From positions 1 to 45,040 of the forward strand of contig NZ_MBEQ01000058.1 in NCBI RefSeq assembly GCF_001954135.1: 45,040 nt of DNA, read 5' to 3'. Origin of the DNA: Mycobacterium sp. GA-1841 (GTDB taxonomy: Bacteria; Actinomycetota; Actinomycetes; Mycobacteriales; Mycobacteriaceae). This document shows positions 27,109 to 38,576 of the stretch, one piece after another; position 1 is the first letter of the stretch, and every line of letters begins with the position of its first letter. The position numbers and the translations under genes are program-made. The notes beneath the pieces were generated by a model. That model was not told the DNA's origin, did not search any database, and saw only the letters and a list, made by a program, of their open reading frames with translations.

Positions 27109-27699
27109 TTACGCGGTGAGCGCCGCGAGCGTCATGCGGCGCAGCACAGCGCGTGAATGCGCCTTGGGTACAGCCGGCCTCGCGCTGTGCGGGGTGGAGT
27201 TCAGCAGCCCGAACGCGGCATGGGCCATCACCCGGGCGTCCTCTTCGGCCAGGTTGGGGTCCAGCCGGGTCAGCACCGACACCCAGATCTCGACGTATTG
27301 GCGCTGGGACCGGCGGACCTGACGTCTGGCGGTGTCCGGCAGGTGGGCCAGGTCGCGGTCCTGGATGCGGATCAGGTCGGATTCGCCGAAGACGAAGTCG
27401 AGGTGGAAGTCCACCAGACGATCCAACGTGTCGGCCGGATTGTCGTCGGCCGCAGTGACGTCCTGTGCCCCGGCGAGCAGCCGGGTACTGATGCCGACGA
27501 GCAACTCGACCAGCAGGGCTTCCTTGTTGGGGAAGTGCCGGTAGATGGCGGGTCCGCTGATGCCGACGGCCGCGCCGATGTCCTCCAGCCGCACCGCGAG
27601 GTAACCGCGTTCGGCCACAAGCCGTTCGGCGGCGGCAATCAGTTGGCTGCGGCGATCGGACTTGGCCTTGCTGCGGCGGGTGACGGCGCTGTCGGACAT
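27109..27699 (-). CDS. bkaR: TetR-family repressor of the branched-chain keto acid operon (BkaR, Rv2506 orthologue)
   Basis: This 196-residue regulator has a TetR helix-turn-helix at about 33-55 (LEDIGAAVGISGPAIYRHFPNKEAL) and an all-helical ligand domain. ATG 27699 follows GGAGG; an upstream in-frame start at 27720 would add MSTPGGA. It is divergent from accD1 with two palindromes between, as for Rv2506, which represses the adjoining keto-acid operon. The ligand is likely an acyl-CoA of the pathway, which is inferred. Unlike M. tuberculosis, where fadD35, scoA and scoB lie between the regulator and accD1 (from memory), here accD1 is next to it. Confidence 0.88.
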   Translation of the reverse strand: MSDSAVTRRSKAKSDRRSQLIAAAERLVAERGYLAVRLEDIGAAVGISGPAIYRHFPNKEALLVELLVGISTRLLAGAQDVTAADDNPADTLDRLVDFHLDFVFGESDLIRIQDRDLAHLPDTARRQVRRSQRQYVEIWVSVLTRLDPNLAEEDARVMAHAAFGLLNSTPHSARPAVPKAHSRAVLRRMTLAALTA

Positions 27700-27724
27700 G
27701 GCGCCTCCGGGGGTAGACAACTCA

Positions 27725-29322
<1,598 letters not shown>

Positions 29323-29323
<1 letters not shown>

Positions 29324-31341
29324 TGATGACTTCAAGCCCGATGTTCCACACTGTCCTGGTTGCCAACCGTGGTGAGATCGCGGTCCGGGTCATTCGCACC
29401 TTGCGGGCCATGGGAATCCGGTCGGTCGCGGTGTTCAGCGACGCCGATGCCGGAGCACGCCATGTCTTGGAAGCAGATGTGGCTGTCCGCCTGGGACCTG
29501 CCGCGGCGCGGCAGAGTTACCTCGACATCGACGCCGTTGTCGCTGCCGCGCGGCGCACCGGCGCTCAGGCGGTCCACCCCGGATACGGATTCCTTTCCGA
29601 GAACGCCGAATTCGCCGCAGCGCTGCAGGCCGCGGGCATCGTGTTCATCGGCCCGCCGGCGCCGGCCATCGCCACGATGGGCGACAAGATCGCCGCCAAG
29701 GCCGCGGTCTCGGCGTTCGGCGTGCCCGTCGTTCCCGGCATCTCACGTCCCGGGCTGACCGACGAAGACCTGGTCACAGGCGCACCCGAGGTCGGTTTCC
29801 CGGTCCTGGTGAAGCCGTCGGCAGGTGGTGGTGGCAAGGGCATGCGTGTGGTCGAGCAGGCTGCCGATCTGCCTGCCGCGCTGATCAGCGCCCGTCGCGA
29901 GGCCGCGGCCGCTTTCGGTGACGACACCCTGTTTCTGGAACGATTCGTGTTGCGGCCCCGGCATATCGAGGTGCAAGTGCTCGCCGACGGTCACGGCAAC
30001 GTGATTCATCTGGGGGAGCGTGAGTGCAGCCTGCAGCGCCGGCATCAGAAGGTGATCGAGGAGGCTCCCTCGCCGCTGCTGGATCCGGCCACCCGGGCAC
30101 GCATCGGGGCGGCGGCCTGCGACACCGCGCGTAGTGTCGATTACACCGGCGCCGGCACGGTGGAGTTCATCGTGTCCGCGGATGCGCCCGATGAGTTCTT
30201 CTTCATGGAGATGAACACCCGATTGCAGGTCGAACACCCGGTGACCGAAATGGTCACCGGCATCGACCTGGTGGAACAGCAGGTTCGCATTGCGGCCGGC
30301 GAAAAGCTCACGTTCGGTCAGGATGACATCGTCATGACCGGGCACGCCGTGGAAGCCCGGGTCTACGCCGAGGATCCGGCCAACGGCTTCCTACCCACCG
30401 GTGGACCGGTGCTCGGGCTGCGTGAGCCCGCGGGTCCCGGGGTGCGGGTTGATTCCGGTCTGGTCGCAGGCGCCGTCGTCGGCAGTGACTACGACCCGAT
30501 GCTGTCGAAGGTCATCGCCCATGGCCCCGACCGGAGATCGGCGTTGCACAAGCTGGACCGGGCCCTGGCCGACACCGCGGTACTGGGTCTGACCACCAAC
30601 ACCGAGTTCCTGCGCTTTCTGCTGGCCGATCCCGATGTGGCGGCGGGCCGATTGGACACCGGCCTGTTGGACCGAAGGGCGCCGGATTTCGCCCCCGAGG
30701 TCCTCGGCGACGCCGAGTTGATCGCCGCGGCGGCCTACCAGTGGATCAGCGACTGGTCGCAGGCCGGTGATGACCTGTGGGCCCGGCCGACCGGGTGGCG
30801 GGTCGGCGAGCGCGCCCCGGCCGCATTCCGGCTGCGGGCCGGCACCCGCACTGACCACGTGTACCTCACCGGGACCCCGGAACAGGCCACCGCCACGGTG
30901 GAGAACGGCGAAACCCACACCGTGAGTGCCGGTTTCGTCGACGATCAGTTCACCGTGACCCTCGACGGCCTGCGTACCGAGTATCTGGTCGCCACGCAGC
31001 TCAGCGCCGGGATCGGCCAGCTCTGGCTTTCCGGCGGCGGGCGTAGCTTCATCGTCGAGGAAGTCCGCGAGGCGCCGGTGCGCCCCGACGACGCGCACAG
31101 CGGGGATGCTGAACTGGTCAGCCCGATGCCGGGAACCGTTGTCGCCGTGGGCGTCACGAACGGCGCCGAGGTGAGCGCCGGGACGATGGTGGTCACCGTG
31201 GAGGCGATGAAGATGGAGCACGCCCTGACCGCACCGACCGACGGTGTGGCCGAACTACTCGTCGCCGTCGGCGACCAGGTCAAAGTGGGTCAGCCGCTGG
31301 CCCGAATCAAGGCAACGCAAAAGGAATCGACCGATGAATAA
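29323..31341 (+). CDS. accA1: Acyl-CoA carboxylase alpha subunit (biotin carboxylase plus BCCP)
   Basis: This 672-residue protein has an N-terminal biotin carboxylase ([30 protein letters not shown] and the ATP-grasp loop [10 protein letters not shown]), [14 protein letters not shown] near 300, and a C-terminal biotinyl domain with EAMKMEH, where Lys630 is the biotin site. It forms the methylcrotonyl-CoA carboxylase holoenzyme with AccD1. The ATG at 29323 overlaps the accD1 stop; GTG 29320 and ATG 29326 are close alternatives, and ATG 29341 also lies just before the conserved sequence. Its 3' end overlaps fadE19 by 8 bp. Confidence 0.94.
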
Positions 31342-32497
31342 CTATCTGTCTACCGGGAACCTGCCCGAGGAATATGCAGAGCTGGCCAAGAGCGTCCGTG
31401 ACTTCGCGCAGAGTGTGGTGGCACCGGTGGCAGCCAAACACGACGCCGATCACAGCTTCCCGTACGAGGTCGTCTCCGGGATGGCCGATATGGGACTGTT
31501 CGGTCTGCCGTTCCCCGAGGAGTACGGCGGGATGGGCGGCGACTACTTCGCGCTGTGCCTGGCGCTCGAGGAGCTCGGCAAGGTCGATCAGAGCGTGGCC
31601 ATCACGCTGGAAGCCGGAGTGTCGCTGGGCGCCATGCCGGTGTACCGCTTCGGCAACGATGCGCAGAAGGAAGAGTGGCTGCCGCTGCTGGCTTCCGGAA
31701 AGGCGCTGGGCGCGTTCGGCCTGACCGAGGCCGGCGGCGGCAGTGACGCCGGCGCCACCAAGACCACTGCCAAAATGGATGGATCAACTTGGGTTATTAA
31801 TGGCTCCAAGCAGTTCATCACCAACTCCGGCACCGACATCACCAAGCTCGTGACCGTCACGGCCGTCACCGGTGAGGCCGCCGACGGCAAGAAGGAGATC
31901 TCGTCGATCCTGGTGCCGGTGCCCACCGAGGGTTTCACCGCGGAACCGGCGTACAACAAGGTCGGCTGGAACGCCTCGGATACTCATCCGCTGAGCTTCG
32001 ACGACGTGCGGGTGCCGGCCGAGAACCTGCTCGGTGAGCGCGGCCGGGGTTATGCGGGCTTCCTGCGCATCCTCGACGAAGGGCGCATCGCCATCGCGGC
32101 GTTGTCGGTGGGCGCGGCGCAGGGATGCGTCGACGAATGCGTCAAGTACGCCAAGGAACGGGAAGCCTTCGGCGCCAAGATCGGGACCTACCAGGCCATC
32201 GCCTTCAAGATCGCCCGGATGGAAGCCCGGGCGCACGCCGCCCGGACCGCCTACTACGACGCCGCGGCACTCATGTTGTCCGGCAAGCCCTTCAAGAAGG
32301 CGGCCTGCGTGGCCAAGCTGGTCTCGAGCGAGGCGGCCATGGACAATGCCCGTGACGCCACCCAGATCTTCGGCGGCTACGGATTCATGAACGAATACCC
32401 GGTGGCACGTCACTACCGGGACAGCAAGATCCTGGAAATCGGTGAGGGGACAACGGAAGTGCAGCTGATGCTGATCGCGCGGGAGGCGGGTCTGTGA
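31334..32497 (+). CDS. fadE19: Acyl-CoA dehydrogenase (isovaleryl-CoA type, FadE19)
   Basis: This 387-residue flavoenzyme is a typical acyl-CoA dehydrogenase, with [13 protein letters not shown] around 135-147 (FAD/substrate loop), [39 protein letters not shown] and the closing [22 protein letters not shown]. In the leucine operon it most likely oxidises isovaleryl-CoA (or another short branched acyl-CoA) to the enoyl-CoA that the AccA1-AccD1 carboxylase takes. The ATG at 31334 overlaps the accA1 stop by 8 bp; the 3' end overlaps the maoC-like start (GTGA). The exact chain preference cannot be read from the sequence by eye. Confidence 0.9.
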   Translation: MNNYLSTGNLPEEYAELAKSVRDFAQSVVAPVAAKHDADHSFPYEVVSGMADMGLFGLPFPEEYGGMGGDYFALCLALEELGKVDQSVAITLEAGVSLGAMPVYRFGNDAQKEEWLPLLASGKALGAFGLTEAGGGSDAGATKTTAKMDGSTWVINGSKQFITNSGTDITKLVTVTAVTGEAADGKKEISSILVPVPTEGFTAEPAYNKVGWNASDTHPLSFDDVRVPAENLLGERGRGYAGFLRILDEGRIAIAALSVGAAQGCVDECVKYAKEREAFGAKIGTYQAIAFKIARMEARAHAARTAYYDAAALMLSGKPFKKAACVAKLVSSEAAMDNARDATQIFGGYGFMNEYPVARHYRDSKILEIGEGTTEVQLMLIAREAGL

Positions 32498-33078
32498 GCG
32501 AAGCGAACATCGAGGCCCAGAGCGAAGCGAACATCGAGGCCCAGAGCGAAGCGAACATCGAGGCCCAGAGTGAAGCGAACATCGAGGCCCAGAGCGAAGC
32601 GAAAGTGATCGCGCAGCGCGGGCTCTGGTACGAGGAATTGGAACCCGGCGTGCGCTACGTGCACGCGCCGGGCCGGACCATCACCGAGGCCGACAACGTG
32701 CTGTTCACCACCGTCACCATGAACACCCAGGCGCTTCACCTCGACGCCGCCTGGTCCGACGAGCAGCCGCCGTTCAACGCCCGTCTGGTCAACTCGATGT
32801 TCACGTTGGCGACCCTGGTGGGGTTGTCGGTTACGCAGATGACCCAGGGCACCACCGTCGGGAACCTCGGCTTCTCCGACATCGCGTTTCCCAAGCCGAT
32901 GTTCCACGGCGACACCTTGTATGCCGAAACCGTCGTCACCGAGAAGCGCGAATCCAAGAGCCGCCCCGGCGAGGGGATCGTGACGTTTGTACACACCGGA
33001 CGCAACCAGCACGGTGACGTCGTCGCCACCGCCACCCGCAAGGCGATGATGCGCAAGAAGCCCAGCGAGGAGAGCTAA
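32494..33078 (+). CDS. MaoC-like (R)-enoyl-CoA hydratase with N-terminal octapeptide repeats
   Basis: This 194-residue protein has a single hot-dog MaoC dehydratase domain from about residue 42 (RGLWYEELEPGVRYVHAPGRTITEADNVLFT... FPKPMFHGDTLYAETVV). The orthologue in M. tuberculosis is Rv2499c. In this operon it probably hydrates a methylglutaconyl-CoA-type or other enoyl-CoA intermediate before CitE, which is inferred. The first 36 residues are four perfect SEANIEAQ units plus a partial fifth, not part of the fold, apparently made by expansion of a 24-bp unit. GTG 32494, with GGGAGGCGGG upstream and overlapping the fadE19 stop, is still the only well-placed start, so the repeats are probably translated. 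Confidence 0.87.
   Translation: MSEANIEAQSEANIEAQSEANIEAQSEANIEAQSEAKVIAQRGLWYEELEPGVRYVHAPGRTITEADNVLFTTVTMNTQALHLDAAWSDEQPPFNARLVNSMFTLATLVGLSVTQMTQGTTVGNLGFSDIAFPKPMFHGDTLYAETVVTEKRESKSRPGEGIVTFVHTGRNQHGDVVATATRKAMMRKKPSEES
32497..32592 (+). repeat. Four 24-bp tandem repeats at the start of the maoC-like gene
   Basis: Units at 32497-32520, 32521-32544 and 32545-32568 are identical; the fourth (32569-32592) has one C-to-T change, and a partial fifth follows to 32603. The unit is a multiple of three, encoding SEANIEAQ. Near identity argues for recent expansion. Confidence 0.95.
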
Positions 33079-33891
33079 GTGCCCTTGGACAACGCCGGCC
33101 CGGCCTGGATCTTCTGCCCGGCCGACCGACCGGAACGCTTCGAAAAAGCCGCAGCGGCAGCCGATGTCGTGATCCTCGATCTGGAGGACGGCGCCGGGGA
33201 CAAGCCCGCGGCGCGCGAAGCGATCGTCAACACCCCGCTCGACCCCGGCCGCACCGTCATCCGCATCAACCCGGCCGACACCGAGGAGCAGCGGCTGGAT
33301 CTCGAAGCGCTGAAACGCACCCCGTACACGACCGTGATGCTGCCCAAATGCGAATCGGCCGAGCAGATCACCGCGCTGGCACCGCTGGACGTGGTGTTCA
33401 TCGTCGAGAGCCCGTTGGGTGCGCTCAAGATCGCCGAGTCCGCCGCAGCGGCCAACACCGTCGGGGTGTTCTGGGGAGCCGAGGATCTGTTCGGGTTCCT
33501 CGGTGGCACCGCCAACCGCTACCCCGACGGCAGCTATCGCGAGGTCGCCCAGCACATCCGGTCGCAGTCGCTGCTGGCCGCCAAGGCCTACGGCAAGCTC
33601 GCACTGGATTCGGTGTACATCGACATCAAGGACCTCGACGGCCTGCGCCGTGAGGTCGACGACGCCGTCGCGGTCGGATTCGACATCAAGGTGGCCCTGC
33701 ACCCCACTCAGGTCGCGGTGATCCGGGACGGCTATGCACCCTCGGATGAGCAGGTGCAGTGGGCGCGACACGTGTTGGCCGCCGCGGCCGATCAGCGCGG
33801 TGCTTTCGCGTTCGAGGGCATAATGGTGGATGCCCCAGTGCTGCGACGGGCCGAGCGGATCGTCCAGCTAGCGCCACACCCAGGCACCTAG
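33079..33891 (+). CDS. citE: CitE-like beta-hydroxyacyl-CoA lyase (Rv2498c orthologue)
   Basis: This 270-residue HpcH/HpaI-CitE family TIM barrel has VVILDLEDGAGD (metal-binding), RINPADT, VMLPKCES, VFIVESPLGAL and VFWGAEDLFGFLGG. It starts with GTG immediately after the maoC-like stop. Lone CitE proteins without CitD/CitF are not citrate lyase; from the literature, Rv2498c cleaves (S)-citramalyl-CoA and HMG-CoA, serving itaconate and leucine breakdown. That fits its place after the carboxylase, dehydrogenase and hydratase, as the final cut to acetyl-CoA and acetoacetate. A 98-bp gap, with a small hairpin, separates it from bkdA. Confidence 0.92.
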   Translation: MPLDNAGPAWIFCPADRPERFEKAAAAADVVILDLEDGAGDKPAAREAIVNTPLDPGRTVIRINPADTEEQRLDLEALKRTPYTTVMLPKCESAEQITALAPLDVVFIVESPLGALKIAESAAAANTVGVFWGAEDLFGFLGGTANRYPDGSYREVAQHIRSQSLLAAKAYGKLALDSVYIDIKDLDGLRREVDDAVAVGFDIKVALHPTQVAVIRDGYAPSDEQVQWARHVLAAAADQRGAFAFEGIMVDAPVLRRAERIVQLAPHPGT

Positions 33892-33951
33892 CCGGAGGCC
33901 TCTCACCAGGGGTTTTGCACGTGCCGCCGCTGTACTGAGCACCTCATGGAC

Positions 33952-33972
33952 TGGCGGCGTAACATGCCGCCA
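33952..33972. promoter_or_regulatory. Small inverted repeat before bkdA
   Basis: TGGCGGC at 33952-33958 pairs with GCCGCCA at 33966-33972 around a 7-base loop, ending eight bases before the bkdA ribosome site. It may be an operator or an RNA hairpin tuning bkdA relative to citE. No T-run follows. Confidence 0.4.
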
Positions 33973-33989
33973 CCCGAGAAGGAGGCGGT

Positions 33990-35093
33990 ATGGCTGAGTC
34001 ATCTGCGACGCCGGTTGCCGAGGTAACGAGCGTCGATCTTGATCCGGTGCGTCTGGTCGACGCCGATGGATCACCCACCGATGAGGCGCGGTACAGCCGC
34101 GATCTGCCCCACGAGACGTTGGCCTGGCTCTACGAGTCCATGGTCGTCACCCGCGACCTGGACACCGAGTTCGTCAATCTGCAGCGCCAGGGTGAGCTGG
34201 CGCTGTACGCCTCGTGTCGGGGGCAGGAGGCCGCGCAGATCGGGGCGACGGCCTGCCTGCGCAAAACCGACTGGTTGTTCCCGCAGTACCGCGAGATCGG
34301 CGCATTTCTGCTGCGCGGCATCACCCCGGCTCAGATGGGTGCGGTGTGGCGGGGCGTGTGGCACGGCGGGCAGAATTTCACCGCCAAATGCGTCGCGCCG
34401 ATCGCGATCCCGATCGCCACGCACGCGTTACACGCGGTGGGTGCGGCCATGGCGGCCCAGCGCCTCGACGAGGACTCCGTGACCGTGGCGTTCATCGGCG
34501 ACGGTGCCACCAGCGAGGGCGACACGCACGAAGCGCTGAACCTGGCCGCGGTGTTCGCCGCGCCGTGTGTGTTCTTCGTGCAGAACAACCAGTGGGCGAT
34601 TTCGGTGCCGGTGCACAAGCAGCAGGTCGGCCCCTCGATCGCGCACCGCGCCATCGGCTACGGCATGCCCGGCATTCGTGTCGACGGCAACGATGTCCTG
34701 GCCTGCTACCTGGTGATGGCCGAGGCCGCCGAGCGGGCCCGAGCCGGTGGCGGCCCTACGCTCATCGAGGCGATCACCTACCGGATGGGCCCGCACACCA
34801 CGTCCGACGATCCGACCCGCTACCGGTCGGCTGACGCAGTCGACGAGTGGTTGCCCCGCGACCCGATCGCACGATATCGCGCGTACCTGCACACCATCGG
34901 CGTGCTCGACGAGCGCCTGGAACAACGGGTCACCGCACGGTCCCGGCGGTTGTGCGCCGAACTGCGCGACACCATCGTCGGAGCACCCGACGCCGATCCG
35001 ACCGAGATTTTCGACACCGTGTACGCCGAGATCACCCCTGATCTGGCACGTCAACGTGATGAGTTGTCGGCGGAACTGGCGAAGGAGGCGTGA
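33990..35093 (+). CDS. bkdA: Branched-chain alpha-keto acid dehydrogenase E1 alpha
   Basis: This 367-residue thiamine-diphosphate enzyme subunit has the ThDP fingerprint GDG at 170-172 ending in NN at 199-200 (FIGDGATSEGDTHEALN... VQNN) and the phosphorylation-loop-like YRMGPHTTSDDPTRYR. With BkdB it decarboxylates branched 2-oxo acids and passes the acyl group to the lipoyl arm of BkdC. The ATG at 33990 has GGAGG just upstream. Rv2497c is the orthologue by position. bkdB begins 1 bp after its stop codon. Confidence 0.95.
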   Translation: MAESSATPVAEVTSVDLDPVRLVDADGSPTDEARYSRDLPHETLAWLYESMVVTRDLDTEFVNLQRQGELALYASCRGQEAAQIGATACLRKTDWLFPQYREIGAFLLRGITPAQMGAVWRGVWHGGQNFTAKCVAPIAIPIATHALHAVGAAMAAQRLDEDSVTVAFIGDGATSEGDTHEALNLAAVFAAPCVFFVQNNQWAISVPVHKQQVGPSIAHRAIGYGMPGIRVDGNDVLACYLVMAEAAERARAGGGPTLIEAITYRMGPHTTSDDPTRYRSADAVDEWLPRDPIARYRAYLHTIGVLDERLEQRVTARSRRLCAELRDTIVGAPDADPTEIFDTVYAEITPDLARQRDELSAELAKEA

Positions 35094-35094
35094 C

Positions 35095-36153
35095 ATGACT
35101 CAGATTATCGATCGGCCTGCGGCCCAAGGTGATTCGCCGGAACCGTGGGAGCCCGTACTGAAACCCATGACGGCGGCCACCGAGCTGACCATGGTCGCCG
35201 CCATCAACCGCGCGTTGCACGATGCGATGGCCGCCGACGAACGGGTACTGGTGTTCGGCGAGGACGTCGCCACCCTCGGCGGGGTGTTCCGAGTCACCGA
35301 GGGCCTGTCCGAAACCTTCGGTGAAGGACGGTGTTTCGACACTCCACTGGCCGAATCCGCGATCATCGGGGTGGCGATCGGTCTGGCGATTCGCGGGTTC
35401 ACTCCGGTACCCGAGATCCAGTTCGACGGCTTCAGCTATCCGGCCTTCGACCAGATAGCCAGCCACCTGGCCAAGTACCGTATGCGCACCCACGGCGACG
35501 TGGACATGCCCGTCACGGTGCGGATTCCGTCCTTCGGTGGCATCGGTGCGGTCGAACACCACTCGGAGTCCACGGAGTCCTACTGGGTTCACACGGCCGG
35601 CCTCAAGGTGGTGGTTCCGTCGACCGCGTCGGACGCGTACTGGCTGCTGCGCCATTCGATCAGCTGTCCCGATCCGGTGATCTTCCTGGAGCCCAAGCGA
35701 CGCTATTGGGCGCGCGAACCCGTCGATACGAGCAGCCCCGCACCGCCGATCGGCCGGGCAGCAGTGCGCCGCAACGGGACCGATGTCACCGTGATCACCT
35801 ACGGCGGGTTGGTGGCCACCGCGCTCAATGCCGCCGACCTGGCCGCCGAACGAGACTGGGACCTTGAAGTCGTCGACTTGCGCTCGCTCAACCCGCTGGA
35901 CTTCGACACGGTAGCGGCGTCGGTACGACGCACCGGCCGGGCCGTGGTGATGCACGAAGGGCCCCGCACTCTCGGCTTCGGGGCTGAGCTGGCCGCCCGC
36001 ATCTCCGAAGAGTGCTTCTACGACCTTCAGGCACCGGTGTTGCGCGCCACCGGTTTCGACACACCATACCCGCCGGCCCGGCTGGAAAAGGTGTGGCTGC
36101 CCGGCGTCGACCGCTTACTCGACTGTGTCGAGCGTGCGATGGGTCAACCGTGA
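35095..36153 (+). CDS. bkdB: Branched-chain alpha-keto acid dehydrogenase E1 beta
   Basis: This 352-residue E1 beta subunit has [19 protein letters not shown] at about 50-68, [41 protein letters not shown], and a transketolase C-terminal domain with [18 protein letters not shown]. It pairs with BkdA to bind thiamine diphosphate at the interface. ATG 35095 has a GGAGG ribosome site inside the end of bkdA; the bkdC start overlaps its stop. The subunit fits the branched-chain rather than the pyruvate form by operon context only. Confidence 0.95.
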   Translation: MTQIIDRPAAQGDSPEPWEPVLKPMTAATELTMVAAINRALHDAMAADERVLVFGEDVATLGGVFRVTEGLSETFGEGRCFDTPLAESAIIGVAIGLAIRGFTPVPEIQFDGFSYPAFDQIASHLAKYRMRTHGDVDMPVTVRIPSFGGIGAVEHHSESTESYWVHTAGLKVVVPSTASDAYWLLRHSISCPDPVIFLEPKRRYWAREPVDTSSPAPPIGRAAVRRNGTDVTVITYGGLVATALNAADLAAERDWDLEVVDLRSLNPLDFDTVAASVRRTGRAVVMHEGPRTLGFGAELAARISEECFYDLQAPVLRATGFDTPYPPARLEKVWLPGVDRLLDCVERAMGQP

Positions 36154-37352
36154 ACCGGGAGTTCCTGGTCCCGGATCTCGGTGAGGGACTGCAGGATGCC
36201 ACCATCACCAGTTGGAGTGTCGCGGTGGGCGACTGGGTCGAGCTCAACCAGACGCTGTGCACCGTCGAGACCAACAAGGCCGAGGTAGAGATCCCCAGTC
36301 CGTTCGCCGGCCAGGTGGCAGAACTCGGTGGCGCGGCGGGGGAGACGTTGACCGTCGGATCGATGTTGGTACGGATCGCCACAGATGAACCGGCCGAACC
36401 CGCCAAAGTGGCAACAGCACCCGCGAAAAATGGTTCGACACCTCGCAAGTCGGTGCTGGTCGGCTACGGCACCGACGACACCATGGACGCCAGTCGGCGC
36501 CGGTCGGCCTCGGACGGTCTGCGCGGGCGGGCGCGCGCCAAACCACCGGTCCGGAAGCTGGCCGCGGAACTGCACGTAGACCTCGACACGCTGTCGCCAG
36601 GGTCGGGGCCCGAGGGCATCGTCACCCGCGACGATGTGCTGGCCGCCGCGGGCAGTTCGGAGATCGTCGATGTCGGCGGCGTGCAGGCAGTCATGGCGCG
36701 GCGGATGACCCTGTCGCATCAGGATATTCCCGATGCCCACGCCCGCGTCGATGTCGACTGCAGTGCGTTGTTGCGGCTGCGAGAGCGGATCGCGGTGGCC
36801 GACGCCGAACTGCCGGTGACGCCGTTCGTGTTGGTGCTGCGGCTGCTGGTGTCGGCACTTGAAAGGCATCCGCTGCTGAACTCCACCTGGTTGGTGACCA
36901 GTAACGGTCCCCAGATCCACCGGCATCCGGCCGTGCACCTGGGTTTCGGGGTGGCGGCACCACGCGGCCTGCTGGTTCCGGTGGTGCGGGATGCGCAGAC
37001 GATGACCACCCGAAAGCTGGCCGGTACGGTTGCCCGGCTCGTCGACGCGGCCCGGGCCGGCACGTTGGGTCCGGCCGAATTGTCTGGGTCGACGTTCACG
37101 GTGTCGAACTTCGGCGCGCTCGGCATCGACGACGGTGTCCCGGTGATCAACTATCCGGAGGCCGCGATCCTCGGCATGGGCTCGATCAAGCCTCGTCCGG
37201 TCGTGATCGACGATGCCGTGGTGGCCCGCCCCACCATGTCCCTGACGTGTGTGTTCGACCATCGGATCATCGACGGTGCGCAGGCGGGGGCATTCCTGGG
37301 CGATCTGCGCACGCTGATCGAGGCGCCCGAGTTGGCCGTCCTGGACCTGTAG
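36150..37352 (+). CDS. bkdC: Branched-chain keto acid dehydrogenase E2 (dihydrolipoamide acyltransferase)
   Basis: This 400-residue E2 has one lipoyl domain (1-80; Lys43 in ETNKAEVEI), a peripheral-subunit-binding domain at about 132-166 ([17 protein letters not shown]... [11 protein letters not shown]), and a catalytic domain ending in [11 protein letters not shown], with His371 and Asp375 of the HxxxDG motif. It moves the branched acyl group to CoA. GTG 36150 overlaps the bkdB stop. M. tuberculosis BkdC (Rv2495c) works with Lpd as E3, and there is no E3 gene here, so a shared Lpd is likely. It is the last gene of the operon and faces the converging enoyl-CoA hydratase 16 bp away. Confidence 0.95.
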   Translation: MNREFLVPDLGEGLQDATITSWSVAVGDWVELNQTLCTVETNKAEVEIPSPFAGQVAELGGAAGETLTVGSMLVRIATDEPAEPAKVATAPAKNGSTPRKSVLVGYGTDDTMDASRRRSASDGLRGRARAKPPVRKLAAELHVDLDTLSPGSGPEGIVTRDDVLAAAGSSEIVDVGGVQAVMARRMTLSHQDIPDAHARVDVDCSALLRLRERIAVADAELPVTPFVLVLRLLVSALERHPLLNSTWLVTSNGPQIHRHPAVHLGFGVAAPRGLLVPVVRDAQTMTTRKLAGTVARLVDAARAGTLGPAELSGSTFTVSNFGALGIDDGVPVINYPEAAILGMGSIKPRPVVIDDAVVARPTMSLTCVFDHRIIDGAQAGAFLGDLRTLIEAPELAVLDL

Positions 37353-37368
37353 CTCAGGGCCGTAGCGG

Positions 37369-38121
37369 CTACCGGCGTTTGGCGGCAGCCAAACGCGCAG
37401 CAAATTCGGGAGATTCGATGGATCGGGCTTGCGGACCGAGTTCGATGTCGACGGCGAGGCGATGCTGATCGAGGTCGACCACGCCGGGGTTGGCGGTGGC
37501 TCGCATCGAGGCCTTGGTGGCGATGACCACGTCACGCGGCGCCCCTGCCGGGCCCGCCGCGAGAGCGCGGGCCGCGTCCACCGGGTCCTCGGCGATCGAC
37601 AGGGCCAACCCGTGGCGCACCGCAGACTCGGCGTCAAAGCGCATGCCGAACAGCAGCGCCGCCCGGGCCACCTGCGGGCCGACGCCCCGTTGCAACATCC
37701 AGGTGGCGCCACCGCCGGGATGGATGCCGAGTTTCTGGAACCGCGGATCGAACAGGGCCGCCGGGCCGGCGATGCGCACGTCGGCGGCCAGGGCCAGGTT
37801 CAACCCCGCGCCCACCGCGGCGCCGTTGACCGCCGCGATCGTCGGCAACGTGCAATTCGCCACCGCCAGAAACCCGTCATAGATCGCACGCAGGCCATCC
37901 TCGGTGGCCGCCCCGAGCGCGGTGAGGTCGGCGCCCGCACAGAACGCCTTGCCTGCCCCGGTGACGATCACCGCATGCACATCGGGATCGGCCTCGGCGT
38001 CCTCGACCGCGGCACGCAGGGCCGCGGACATCTCGAAGGTGACCGCATTGCGGCGATCGGGGTCGTTGACGGTGATGACGGCGACGTGATCGTCGACGCT
38101 GACCAACACTGAATCCGGCAC
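37369..38121 (-). CDS. Enoyl-CoA hydratase/isomerase family protein
   Basis: This 250-residue crotonase-fold protein has the CoA/oxyanion stretches [12 protein letters not shown] and [19 protein letters not shown], then [25 protein letters not shown]. One of the two Glu residues of classical hydratases is not obvious: the second site reads GIHPGGG. Activity could therefore be isomerase or another crotonase reaction. GTG 38121 follows GAGGG. It is convergent with bkdC and not part of that operon, though it may serve the same fatty or branched acyl-CoA metabolism. Confidence 0.85.
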   Translation of the reverse strand: MPDSVLVSVDDHVAVITVNDPDRRNAVTFEMSAALRAAVEDAEADPDVHAVIVTGAGKAFCAGADLTALGAATEDGLRAIYDGFLAVANCTLPTIAAVNGAAVGAGLNLALAADVRIAGPAALFDPRFQKLGIHPGGGATWMLQRGVGPQVARAALLFGMRFDAESAVRHGLALSIAEDPVDAARALAAGPAGAPRDVVIATKASMRATANPGVVDLDQHRLAVDIELGPQARSIESPEFAARLAAAKRR

Positions 38122-38152
38122 GGCCCTCAGCCTAAACCCGGTGCCGTGGCGG

Positions 38153-38467
38153 TCAGGAATTCGAGCCTTCGTCGGGACACTGCACATCCACATAGACCGT
38201 GACCGACGACTGTGCCAGGGCCGGCTCTCCACGATTGGGGTTGTGGATCGCGTTGACGCGGCATCTCGACAACGGCAAGGTGCTGGTACCGCCCACCCAG
38301 TTGATGGCGACGGTGTAGCCGTCGGAATCCAGCTCCTGGATGATCTGGTCGGCGGGCTGACCACCGGGCGTCGGGTCCGCCATCGCGGACGGGGCCATAC
38401 CGATCGCCATCGCCGGCGCGAGCACAGCCACACCGGCGGACACCGACTTTCGCACGCACGTCAACAT
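38153..38467 (-). CDS. Small exported protein with two cysteines
   Basis: This 104-residue protein has a signal peptide ([20 protein letters not shown]..., cleavage probably after AMA). The mature part of about 75 residues has two Cys (LSRCRVN and DVQCPDE) that could form one disulfide. The ATG at 38467 follows GGGAGGATCGAG, a strong ribosome site. I do not recognise the family beyond it looking like a conserved small secreted mycobacterial protein. It lies 109 bp downstream of a Pro-rich exported protein on the same strand. Confidence 0.75.
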   Translation of the reverse strand: MLTCVRKSVSAGVAVLAPAMAIGMAPSAMADPTPGGQPADQIIQELDSDGYTVAINWVGGTSTLPLSRCRVNAIHNPNRGEPALAQSSVTVYVDVQCPDEGSNS

Positions 38468-38576
38468 CTCGATCCTCCCGGCGGTCGGATCTCGTGTCGT
38501 CGCTGTCGTGGTGGCCCCGGCCGTCACTCCTCAGTGTATTACGGATGTCCAGAAGGTTAACGGAAAGTGACGAGAT

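Noticed and set aside
32385..32582. Minus-strand frame with repeated MFASLWAS peptides
   Set aside because: It is the antisense reading of the 24-bp repeats in the maoC-like gene.
32497..32592. CRISPR-like array
   Set aside because: The 24-bp units are directly adjacent without spacers and in frame with a gene.
36144..37712. 522-codon minus-strand open frame opposite bkdC and into the enoyl-CoA hydratase gene
   Set aside because: Arg-rich shadow frame; both genes covering it have clear motifs.
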